DNA of 64,000 nt from positions 40,920 through 104,919 of the forward strand of contig JAHEYF010000007.1 of the NCBI GenBank assembly GCA_023251755.1. The letters run 5' to 3'. A program made the translations under genes and the position numbers. Shown here piece after piece: positions 1 to 7,786 of the stretch. The DNA comes from Bacteroidota bacterium (GTDB lineage Bacteria; Bacteroidota; Bacteroidia; B-17B0; Aurantibacillaceae). Under the pieces are notes generated by a model, which worked only from the letters and a program-made list of their open reading frames with translations, was not told the origin of the DNA and did not search any database. Every line of letters starts with the position of its first letter. Positions within the stretch are counted from its first letter, which is position 1.

Positions 1-1761
1 TTCGAAATGGAAGTCCTGCCCTATATCTCTTCATTGCGAAGTTCGGCTATTCACAACGATGTGAACGATTACAATATTTTAATCAATGGACAATACATCA
101 GTGGCCTTATCGATTTTGGTGATGCAGTGTATTCCAACACCATCAACAACTTAGCCATTGCCTGTACTTATGCTTTGCTTCAGCAAAAAGAGCCCATTGA
201 AGCAGCGGCTGTCCTTGTAAAAGCTTATCACGAAAAACATCCGCTTTGTGAAAAAGAATTAGAAGTGTTGTATTACCTCATTGCAGCCCGCTTGTGTATC
301 AGTCTTACCAAGTCGGCTTTCAATGCTTCGCTCAACAGCGACAACCACCATCATTTTTTAACCGAACAGGCCGGCTGGAAACTGCTGCACCAATGGATTA
401 AAATAAATCCTTTAAGGGTACAGGATGCTTTCCACGCAGCCTGTGGTTATGCCCCTGTAATTGATCACAGCAACCATTATGCAGACATCTTAAAAAAACG
501 AAAAGAACTGATCGGAAAAAACCTGAGCATCAGTTATAAAAAGCACCTCAAAATTATCCGCGGGGCATTGCAATATTTATACGACGATAAAGGAAATACT
601 TTTGTAGACTGTGTAAACAATGTTAGCCATGTAGGGCATTGCCACCCAACTGTAGTAAAGGCAATACAAAAGCAGGCGGCTGTGCTCAATACCAATACCC
701 GGTATTTAAACGACAACATCCTTGAATACGCCAAACGCCTGCTGGCTACTTTCCCTTCGCACCTGAGTGTCTGTTATTTCACCAACTCAGGCAGCGAGGC
801 CAACGACCTGGCTATACGCATGAGCAGGCATTATACCAATCAAAAAGATGTAGTTGTACTCGACCATGCTTACCACGGTACTTCTACAGTGGCCATGGAA
901 CTTAGTCCTTATAAATTTGATGGCAAAGGCGGGCCTGGTAAAATGCCTTATATACACAAAGCACAAAACCCCGATCAGTACCGCGGACCCTTTAAAGCCA
1001 ACGACAGGGAAGCAGGAAAAAAATACGCACAGGATGTAAAACGTATTATTGACGAGCTGGCCGCACAGGGCAAAACCCCTGCTGCTTTTATATGCGAAAC
1101 CATATTGGGTGTGGGTGGACAAATACCTTTGCCAGACGGCTACCTGAAAGAGGTGTACGGACTTATTAAAGCGGCTGGCGGGCTTTGTATTGCCGATGAA
1201 GTACAAGTGGGCTTTGGCCGGGTGGGTTCCAAATTCTGGGGCTTCGAATTGCAGGAAGCCATGCCCGATATTGTTGTATTGGGGAAACCTATAGGCAATG
1301 GACACCCATTGGCCGCAGTAATAACCACTGCTGCTATCGCCAATAGTTTTAACAACGGCATGGAATACTTTAACACCTTTGGCGGAAACCCGGTATCAAT
1401 GGCCGCAGGGCTGGCCGTGCTGGATGTGATTGAAGACGAAGAGTTACAGAAAAACGCACTTGAAACTGGCAATCATTTATTGAAAGGATTGTCTCAATTA
1501 ATGGTGAAGCATGGTATTATTGGTGATGTGCGGGGTCATGGTTTGTTTGTAGGTGTTGAACTGGTACGCGACAGAAAAACACTCAAACCTGCCGCTCCCG
1601 AAATTGATACCATTGTCGAAAAAATGAAAGACCGTGGTTTCCTCATCAGTACCGACGGGCCTTTGCACAATGTATTAAAAATAAAACCACCGCTTGTTTT
1701 TTCGAAGGAAAATGCAGATGAACTGGTAAAACAATTGGATATTGTACTTTCCGAATTATGA
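1..1761 (+). CDS. APH-family kinase / class III aminotransferase fusion (5' end outside window)
   Basis: The frame is open to the left edge, so the N-terminus is missing; the first Met is at base 7. Numbered from that Met, residues 16-24 hold the kinase catalytic loop [10 protein letters not shown], followed by the metal-binding LIDFGD, the signature of aminoglycoside-phosphotransferase-like small-molecule kinases. From about residue 165 a full class III PLP aminotransferase follows: [18 protein letters not shown], and the PLP lysine K427 in VLGKPIGNG. Related fusions occur in many bacteria, and the aminotransferase half resembles the ethanolamine-phosphate/hydroxylysine-phosphate phospho-lyase group, so kinase plus lyase or transaminase on one amino-alcohol-type substrate is a reasonable inference; the actual substrate cannot be read. 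A strong hairpin follows the stop. Confidence 0.85.
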   Translation, partial: FEMEVLPYISSLRSSAIHNDVNDYNILINGQYISGLIDFGDAVYSNTINNLAIACTYALLQQKEPIEAAAVLVKAYHEKHPLCEKELEVLYYLIAARLCISLTKSAFNASLNSDNHHHFLTEQAGWKLLHQWIKINPLRVQDAFHAACGYAPVIDHSNHYADILKKRKELIGKNLSISYKKHLKIIRGALQYLYDDKGNTFVDCVNNVSHVGHCHPTVVKAIQKQAAVLNTNTRYLNDNILEYAKRLLATFPSHLSVCYFTNSGSEANDLAIRMSRHYTNQKDVVVLDHAYHGTSTVAMELSPYKFDGKGGPGKMPYIHKAQNPDQYRGPFKANDREAGKKYAQDVKRIIDELAAQGKTPAAFICETILGVGGQIPLPDGYLKEVYGLIKAAGGLCIADEVQVGFGRVGSKFWGFELQEAMPDIVVLGKPIGNGHPLAAVITTAAIANSFNNGMEYFNTFGGNPVSMAAGLAVLDVIEDEELQKNALETGNHLLKGLSQLMVKHGIIGDVRGHGLFVGVELVRDRKTLKPAAPEIDTIVEKMKDRGFLISTDGPLHNVLKIKPPLVFSKENADELVKQLDIVLSEL

Positions 1762-1776
1762 ACAAATACTTCATTT

Positions 1777-1808
1777 AAGCCTGCTACCCCAGTCGGGGTA
1801 GCAGGCTT
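1777..1808. terminator. Perfect hairpin between convergent genes
   Basis: A 14-bp perfect inverted repeat (1777-1790 with 1795-1808) around the loop AGTC lies 16 bases after the aminotransferase stop and 19 bases from the end of the convergent YjbR gene. There is no clear T run on either side, so it may end transcription or protect 3' ends in both directions. Confidence 0.7.
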
Positions 1809-1827
1809 ATCCTATCTTAAAAGGTAT

Positions 1828-2169
1828 TTACACTTGTTTATATTTCTCAGACAGCCTTTTAGGTGCCACATTGCAATAAGAAGTTGTTAAAGCGTCCTTT
1901 AAAACATCTTTTTTTACTTTTTTTAATTCCACAATGGTCCAGCCTTGTTTGCCCCAGCTTCCGTTTACGGGGTAGATGATTAATCGATCGAATGCACAAA
2001 ATACAGATTGCTGTATTGCCGATAACTTCAGCACCACCTTCTTATTGGCAAGGTCCAGGGTTGCAAATATTTTTTTCTTCACTCTGAAAGATGTTTTTTC
2101 AAAATGCGGTTCTTCTACTGCTTCTTCAAAAGAAAGTGAAATTTGCCTGAAAGTTTCTATACTAATCAT
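1828..2169 (-). CDS. MmcQ/YjbR family protein
   Basis: A 113-residue protein matching the small YjbR fold (CyaY-like, about 110-120 residues): N-terminal FRQISLSFEEAVEEPHFEK, a central FRVKKKIFATLD strand pair, and the C-terminal GWTIVELKKVKKDVLKDAL that packs as the last helix. Family members are often called DNA-binding, but no enzymatic activity is established and no catalytic residues stand out. It starts 15 bases from the end of the Kelch gene on the same strand and is transcribed away from it downstream, so the two could be co-transcribed. ATG start at 2169. Confidence 0.85.
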   Translation of the reverse strand: MISIETFRQISLSFEEAVEEPHFEKTSFRVKKKIFATLDLANKKVVLKLSAIQQSVFCAFDRLIIYPVNGSWGKQGWTIVELKKVKKDVLKDALTTSYCNVAPKRLSEKYKQV

Positions 2170-2184
2170 TTGAATTATTTTATT

Positions 2185-3387
2185 TTATTCTTTAAGCAGC
2201 TTTATACTAAGACAAACGTTCCCAGTACGAAACTGAACAAAATACAATCCTTTTGAAAACCCGGATAAATTGATGGGGGTTCTTTTTTGAGTAACACTTG
2301 CCTGAAAAAGTAGTTTTCCAAGATGGTCGGACACTGCGTAAGATGAATGCTGATTAGGAACAAAATCTTTTAATTCCAAAACTGCTGATTCAGTTGTGGG
2401 ATTAGGGTACAAGTCTATTTTTACTGATCCGCTGTATGTTATAATTCCGGTTGGGTTTACACATTTCCAGGTTTCTTTTAAGCGGGTGTCTGTTTGGTCT
2501 ATACCTGTAGTATAATAAATGCTGTTGCTGTTGTTAAAACACATCCCTCCTCTTCTTCCAACGGAGGGAATAGAATCCAGCTCTACCCAACCGGATGAAG
2601 GGGAATCGAAACGCCACATGTCCTTGTAAGATTTTCCCAAAGAATCCAGGCCTGCCACTAAAACCAAATCACTGCCAATGGTTTTTAAGGCCGAATAAGT
2701 TCTGCCTTTACCTGGAAAAGTGCTTAGTTGTGTCCAGCTGTCCTGTGCGGGGTCATACTCGTACAATTCCCTGCAAAACTTATCGTCCTCATCTTTTCCA
2801 AAAATTAAATAACCTTTGTTGTTGAGGGTGCTGGCCGCAGCCCGCCAGCGGCAACCAAAGGGCAGGTTGTTTTTGCTTTGCCAGGTATCGTTTACCATGT
2901 CGTAAGCCCATACTTCATTAATCGCAGAGTTGAAGGCGGTGCGTCCTCCAACTATATAAGTTATGTTGTTAATCGTAAAACAAGCGGCGCCGCTTCTTCC
3001 GGCTCCGGGTAAGGATGTTTTTTGTGTCCAGCTGTTTATGCTTTGTGTATATTGCCAGACATCGTTCAAAAAAGTGCTTCCGTTTACACCGCCAAAAACA
3101 AAACCAAGTGTATACGATGAAAAGCCGCAGGCGTATTGCCTTTCCATACCTGTGGGCAGGGCAGCTACCGCGGTCCAGGTATCGGTACTCATATCCAGCC
3201 TGTAAAAATCATTGCAGGCACTCCACCAGGGAGTAAGGCCTGTACCGCAATAAGCTGTATTGCCCATTACAAAGCACACACCATCGTCGCGTTCAGTAGA
3301 CGGAAAATCACTTACCAGTTGCCAGCTTTGAGCGGTTAGCGAACGAATGAGAAATATAAAACAAAGTGACAAAAAGGATTTTAGCAT
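2185..3387 (-). CDS. Secreted Kelch-repeat protein with T9SS sorting tail
   Basis: Start placed at the ATG at 3387, which gives the signal peptide MLKSFLSLCFIFLIRSLTAQ; the longer frame to 3450 would overlap the upstream gene. The 400-residue product has about six Kelch-type blades (repeated GG..W and WTQLSTFPGKGR-like segments, with YDPAQDSW, YDMVNDTW), predicting a beta-propeller. The C-terminus (YPNPTTESAVLEL ... KGLYFVQFRTG) is a type-A T9SS sorting domain, so the protein should cross the outer membrane and be surface-attached or released. The ligand is unknown. Confidence 0.88.
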   Translation of the reverse strand: MLKSFLSLCFIFLIRSLTAQSWQLVSDFPSTERDDGVCFVMGNTAYCGTGLTPWWSACNDFYRLDMSTDTWTAVAALPTGMERQYACGFSSYTLGFVFGGVNGSTFLNDVWQYTQSINSWTQKTSLPGAGRSGAACFTINNITYIVGGRTAFNSAINEVWAYDMVNDTWQSKNNLPFGCRWRAAASTLNNKGYLIFGKDEDDKFCRELYEYDPAQDSWTQLSTFPGKGRTYSALKTIGSDLVLVAGLDSLGKSYKDMWRFDSPSSGWVELDSIPSVGRRGGMCFNNSNSIYYTTGIDQTDTRLKETWKCVNPTGIITYSGSVKIDLYPNPTTESAVLELKDFVPNQHSSYAVSDHLGKLLFQASVTQKRTPINLSGFSKGLYFVQFRTGNVCLSIKLLKE

Positions 3388-3427
3388 GTTTATTTTAATG
3401 AAAAAAGTTTTATTTAGCCGATCTGAA

Positions 3428-4834
3428 TTAATTGGCCCCTTTTGAAACAAGGTACTTGTTTAATTCCGGGTCAATGGCATAATGCAGGGCTGTAAAACCG
3501 TCTTTGTTTTTTTCATTGAGGTTTATTTTTTTCTCTTCCACTAAGTATTTTACCATGTCCATACTTCCACCAAATACAGCGTGCATCAGCACAGTATTTC
3601 CTTCCTTGTCTTTTTCGTTCATATCAAATCCTTTGTCTTCCAGCACATACTTCATGGCTTCAGGCTTGCAACTGTGGGCAATCCAGTGCATTATGTTTTG
3701 TCCGTTTTCGTTTTTAAAATGAATGTCTTTTGTATCGCTGTGGTTCAGCAGGTATTGAACAATCTCCAGGTCGCCGCTGAGGGCTGCACGAAAAAGTATA
3801 TTGTAATCCTTAGCGTCTTTACCATAAATTTTCGCTCCTTTTTCCACCAGCAATTTCACTATTTCAGCATTGTGTCCGAACCAGGCCGCCATCAACAACT
3901 CTTCCTGTGTAGGGAGGGTTCCGTTTTGCAGCAACAACTTTATCGTTTCCACTTCACCTGCTGCTGCAAGTTTGCCCAATGGGGTGTAAACAAAAAAATC
4001 AGCCGCATTCATATTGGCTCCGCGGTCAATTAACAATTGTATTATTTTTTGATTATTGCTGATGCTTCCTGCTATCTGTAGTAAGCTGGCCTTTCCCAGC
4101 GAGCTGTTGGCACTTATTCCATTATCCAGAAAAGCTTTTGTTTTTTCAAAATCTTTATGGATCACCGCGTCAAAAATATCACGAACAGGGTTTTCTTTTT
4201 TTGTAATGGTATTAAACACAAAGCGGTGCCAGCCGTGAGAGGAAGCATTTTTTTCGCAGGTATAACCTGCTGCTTCTGTTATTTTAATGAAATAATCATC
4301 GCTAAACACGTTGTCGGTTTTTATATACAGCTTCCCTCCTTTTTTCAGTTTGCCTTTCAGTTCAGCCAGGTAAAGGTCGTAGCGGGAGATGTATTCAAAA
4401 ACATTGTTCATCAGTATTTTATCACAGCTGCTATCGGGCAGGTTGCTTTGGTAATTGTTCCCAATTACAAAATTAAACTGGTTGCTAATTGCTTTCCCAT
4501 TTTGCCGGCTATAAAAATTATACATTTCGTAAAAACCATTTTTATTGAGCCGGTCGGCCTGGGTTTCCTGCAGGTAAAAAGTTAAGCCTTCATAAAACAA
4601 AGAGATCGCCAAATCAATATGGCAACTGTATGCTCCTATATCGGCAATCACATCGCCCTTTTTAAATTCGCCCCAGAATTTGTTCTTTTTTAATTCCCTC
4701 GCCGCTTGTTTCTTCGTCCATTTATAATGATCATTATAAGCATAATGGTAATTCAGTTTTACCATGTCCTGTGAAAGGGCTGTTTGTGTGAGGGTAATAA
4801 TGAATAGCAGGATGAGTGTAACTTTAGATGCCAT
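3428..4834 (-). CDS. Exported methyltransferase-like domain fused to ankyrin repeats
   Basis: A 468-residue protein with a clear Sec signal peptide (residues 1-21, ending TALSQ). Residues about 45-205 resemble a class I SAM methyltransferase: a motif-I-like KGDVIADIGAYSC, an acidic/aromatic post-motif region, DKILMNNVFEYI, and the LKGKLKKGGKLYIKTDN strand typical of these folds. Residues about 215-468 form roughly six to seven ankyrin repeats (for example GFTALHYAI, GNTVLMHAVFGGSMDMVKYLVEE). The combination of an exported Rossmann methyltransferase fold and ankyrins is unusual, because SAM is not expected outside the cytoplasm. Motif I lacks the usual GxGxG, so it may bind something else or be inactive. 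107 bases separate it from the next upstream gene. Confidence 0.75.
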   Translation of the reverse strand: MASKVTLILLFIITLTQTALSQDMVKLNYHYAYNDHYKWTKKQAARELKKNKFWGEFKKGDVIADIGAYSCHIDLAISLFYEGLTFYLQETQADRLNKNGFYEMYNFYSRQNGKAISNQFNFVIGNNYQSNLPDSSCDKILMNNVFEYISRYDLYLAELKGKLKKGGKLYIKTDNVFSDDYFIKITEAAGYTCEKNASSHGWHRFVFNTITKKENPVRDIFDAVIHKDFEKTKAFLDNGISANSSLGKASLLQIAGSISNNQKIIQLLIDRGANMNAADFFVYTPLGKLAAAGEVETIKLLLQNGTLPTQEELLMAAWFGHNAEIVKLLVEKGAKIYGKDAKDYNILFRAALSGDLEIVQYLLNHSDTKDIHFKNENGQNIMHWIAHSCKPEAMKYVLEDKGFDMNEKDKEGNTVLMHAVFGGSMDMVKYLVEEKKINLNEKNKDGFTALHYAIDPELNKYLVSKGAN

Positions 4835-4941
4835 AATGCTAATGTAGAAGATTTTGAAAACAGAAAAACTCAGCGACCAAAAGCTGTCTGATAGCTATTT
4901 CAGCTAAATTTGTATAAACTCCCCGGCTCACCACTATCATC

Positions 4942-6447
4942 TCAATACTCCTTCAATTCAAGTGTGCATCCTTCCGAAACAGCACCATCTGATGAAGCTG
5001 GCGTTAAATTAAACAAGATGTATTTTTTTGTATTCACTACAATGCATTTACTTTTTAATGTTTTTTCGCCGCACAGCAAATCCTTGTTTTCCCATTTTTT
5101 ATCCTTTAACGAATAACTGTAAAAAGTAATTTTACCCGTCGTATTATTTTGGTGCTGGCCTATGCCCCTCATAATTTTATCTGTATACTGCAGGTCCCAG
5201 CTAAAGCCCGAAAAAGCAGTGTACAAGGGCGCTTTATAAAACAATTTGTCCGTTTCACCTTTCTCTACTTCGTAGTTATTTGTTACCTGTTTGGCAAAGT
5301 TCAGCTTACTGTCTTTGTAGCTTGCATCAAAAAAAGCTGAGCCCGTTTTTAAAGCCCCGTATTCATCGCGGACCAATTGGGTAAAAATGTAACCATAAGT
5401 TTTGTAAAGTTTTGGTGTAGCTTCGGCCAATACCTCATTAAACAAGGTGTATTCCTCGTTGCGAAATAAAATTTTTGAAGTCTTCAGTACGTAGTTTTTA
5501 AACTCTTTCTCTTTGCCCAGCTCAACAGGTATGGGTATAAAATCAAATTTCTTTTCTTTCATTTTTCCAACAGAATCAATATTGCAGATAAAAACATTGA
5601 GTGCCTTCAATTTATTGATGGATAAATCAAGCTGATTTCCTTTGGGTTTTAACAGTTTTGCACCTGCAATGACCAATTCCTTTGTTTGTTTGTTGTAACA
5701 ATGCGCCGAGTACAACAATTCGTAATTGTCCATGCCTTCATTTAATTTACAGGCCTTATCCACTTCCCCTGTATTCAAATCAATCAGCAATACCCATTGC
5801 CCCTTTTTTATGCCGGCCAAAACATTGGCATACACAAAAACGAATTTATTATTCACATCGATGATGTGACAATACTTGTATTTATTTTTATCGAACCCAA
5901 ACTGCCAGTCGAGCTCATATTCAAATATTTTGGTCGAATCAATTAAATGAACTTTTTGCAGAAAAAACATATTGGCTGAATCTTTCAAACCGGGACGAAT
6001 AACAAACAAATCACTTTTTGTATACAACTTCTCATCATCAAAAGCGGCAAAGGAGTTTATCCGGCTGATGGGTGCCTCATTGATCACTGCAATTGTAACA
6101 AGTGTATTGCTCAAACGAATTACTTTTGCCGTTTTATCATTGTCGATGCGTTGTACAGTAAAATTCAAATAATCGTGCAGGGTATCTGCTGCAATCGGGT
6201 GGAATTTATCGGCCTTGTTATTTTCGAGTAGTACTTTGGTTTCATTTATTTTCTGAAGCTCCCCCGAAAAACAGGTCACTTTAAGGTACAGTTCGCTCCC
6301 TTTTTGTTCAAAACCATACACATAAATATTTCCCGAAAAACAAATGCAGGAAGCCCTGCTCATTTCCTCCTTTGCATCAATGGCCTTAAGGCCCGATGAG
6401 AGCAACAGGAACAATAAACTAAAAAAAAGGACAAGCTTAGTTGGCAT
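4942..6447 (-). CDS. Secreted protein of unknown function
   Basis: 501 residues beginning with a hydrophobic signal peptide (MPTKLVLFFSLLFLLLSSGLKA). I do not recognise the family. The mature part is beta-rich, with many alternating hydrophobic stretches separated by charged turns, and it has a few spaced Cys (SCICFSG near the N-terminus, LLCGEKTLKSKC near the C-terminus). A repeating pattern of strand-turn-strand suggests a propeller-like fold, but no Kelch, WD or Asp-box motif is visible. There is no T9SS tail and no lipobox. It is divergent from the glycosyltransferase gene, with 76 bases between their start codons. Confidence 0.75.
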   Translation of the reverse strand: MPTKLVLFFSLLFLLLSSGLKAIDAKEEMSRASCICFSGNIYVYGFEQKGSELYLKVTCFSGELQKINETKVLLENNKADKFHPIAADTLHDYLNFTVQRIDNDKTAKVIRLSNTLVTIAVINEAPISRINSFAAFDDEKLYTKSDLFVIRPGLKDSANMFFLQKVHLIDSTKIFEYELDWQFGFDKNKYKYCHIIDVNNKFVFVYANVLAGIKKGQWVLLIDLNTGEVDKACKLNEGMDNYELLYSAHCYNKQTKELVIAGAKLLKPKGNQLDLSINKLKALNVFICNIDSVGKMKEKKFDFIPIPVELGKEKEFKNYVLKTSKILFRNEEYTLFNEVLAEATPKLYKTYGYIFTQLVRDEYGALKTGSAFFDASYKDSKLNFAKQVTNNYEVEKGETDKLFYKAPLYTAFSGFSWDLQYTDKIMRGIGQHQNNTTGKITFYSYSLKDKKWENKDLLCGEKTLKSKCIVVNTKKYILFNLTPASSDGAVSEGCTLELKEY

Positions 6448-6503
6448 AAATTGGTAAAGAAATTTAGGATTGAATTGAATGCATATAACTATTAAAAATA
6501 CAA

Positions 6504-6511
6504 TAACTTTG
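6504..6511 (+). promoter_or_regulatory. Putative -7 element for the glycosyltransferase gene
   Basis: TAACTTTG matches the Bacteroidota -7 consensus TAnnTTTG exactly and ends 12 bases before the ATG at 6524. No convincing TTTG is found at the normal distance upstream. Confidence 0.5.
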
Positions 6512-6523
6512 TGATATACAAAA

Positions 6524-7660
6524 ATGCTGAGTGCAATAAATATAGTTTCCTTTGATGTCCCTTATCCTGCCAACTATGGAGGTGTAATTGATGTATATTA
6601 TAAAATCAAAGCTCTGTTTGAATGCGGGGTTAAAATTCATTTACACTGTTTTGAATATGGGCGGGGCGAACAAAAAAAATTAGAAGAGTTTTGCGAAAAA
6701 ATTTATTATTACAAGCGGAACACATCTATAATTAACCATTTTAGTGTTTTGCCTTATATTGTTAAATCAAGGCAATCAGCTCTCTTATTACAAAACCTGC
6801 TGAAAAATGATTTCCCTATATTGTTTGAAGGTTTGCATACCTGTTCACTGATGCAAGACCCACAATTAAAAAACAGGTATAAAATTTTCAGGGAAAGCAA
6901 TATTGAACATGAGTATTACCTGCATTTGGCCGGAGCTGAAAAAAATGCATGGAAACGACTCTATTTTCAGCGTGAAGCAAAGAAGTTGCAGAACTTTGAA
7001 GCTATTGTAGCCGATGCTTCCTTAATACTTACTGTTTCTAAAGAAGACAACATTTATTTTCAAAAAAAGTACCCGGCTACGCGGGTTGAATACCTTCCGA
7101 GTTTTCACCCCAACAACCAGGTCAACAGCCATATCGGTAAAGGTGATTATATACTGTACCACGGTAATTTATCGGTTGCCGAAAATAGCCTTGCCCTTGA
7201 ATTCCTTATTCAAAATGTATTTTCAAAAATCACTTATCCTGTTATTGTTGCCGGCTTAAATCCTGCTCCTGCCCTAAAAAACCTGATTAACCAATATCAA
7301 AACACTCGCCTGATTGAAAACCCGGATGAACTGGAAATGGAAAAACTCATCAGCAATGCACAACTGCATTGTTTATACACACACCAGGCTACGGGCTTAA
7401 AACTAAAGCTATTGAACGTATTGTATTCGGGACGTTTTTGTGTTTGCAACTCTAAAATGGTGCATGGTACTGGTTTAGACGATTTGTGTTTATTGGCCGA
7501 TACACCCGAACAGATTATTGAAACCATTCATACTTATTTTACTATGGGTTTCTCTAACGATACAATTCATCAACGCATTAAAGTTTTGGGAGAAAACTAC
7601 AACAATGGCCTTAAAGCAAAAAAGTTGATTGAGTTGATTGGAGAACGTTTATCAGTTTAA
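6524..7660 (+). CDS. Glycosyltransferase, GT-B fold (family 4-like)
   Basis: 378 residues. The N-terminus INIVSFDVPYPANYGGVIDVYYKIKAL is the typical first strand and Gly-rich loop of GT-B enzymes that act on nucleotide sugars. The C-terminal half has the second Rossmann domain (YILYHGNLSVAENSLALEFLI, then PVIVAGLNP and a glycan-site helix around HQATGLKLKLLNVLYSGR). Such enzymes add a hexose to a lipid-linked or protein glycan on the cytoplasmic face of the membrane; donor and acceptor cannot be assigned. It stands alone, with no neighbouring polysaccharide genes. Confidence 0.82.
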   Translation: MLSAINIVSFDVPYPANYGGVIDVYYKIKALFECGVKIHLHCFEYGRGEQKKLEEFCEKIYYYKRNTSIINHFSVLPYIVKSRQSALLLQNLLKNDFPILFEGLHTCSLMQDPQLKNRYKIFRESNIEHEYYLHLAGAEKNAWKRLYFQREAKKLQNFEAIVADASLILTVSKEDNIYFQKKYPATRVEYLPSFHPNNQVNSHIGKGDYILYHGNLSVAENSLALEFLIQNVFSKITYPVIVAGLNPAPALKNLINQYQNTRLIENPDELEMEKLISNAQLHCLYTHQATGLKLKLLNVLYSGRFCVCNSKMVHGTGLDDLCLLADTPEQIIETIHTYFTMGFSNDTIHQRIKVLGENYNNGLKAKKLIELIGERLSV

Positions 7661-7746
7661 TAGTTACTCGTTCATTCGTTTCAAGGTAAACTTAAACTAC
7701 TGAACAAAAGAACAATTAAACTAATAAACGGAAACCTGGTCAAATA
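7661..7746. repeat. GTTTATTCG-family intergenic repeat
   Basis: Low-complexity text made of short words such as GTTCATTCGTTT and, on the right, their complements (AATTAAACTAATAAACG). The two sides form an imperfect inverted repeat. Similar tracts lie at 22116-22228, 27971-28083 and 32046-32125. Confidence 0.6.
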
Positions 7747-7786
7747 TTCCAAAAACTTATTACATTTAAGGTCTTAAAATTTATTT

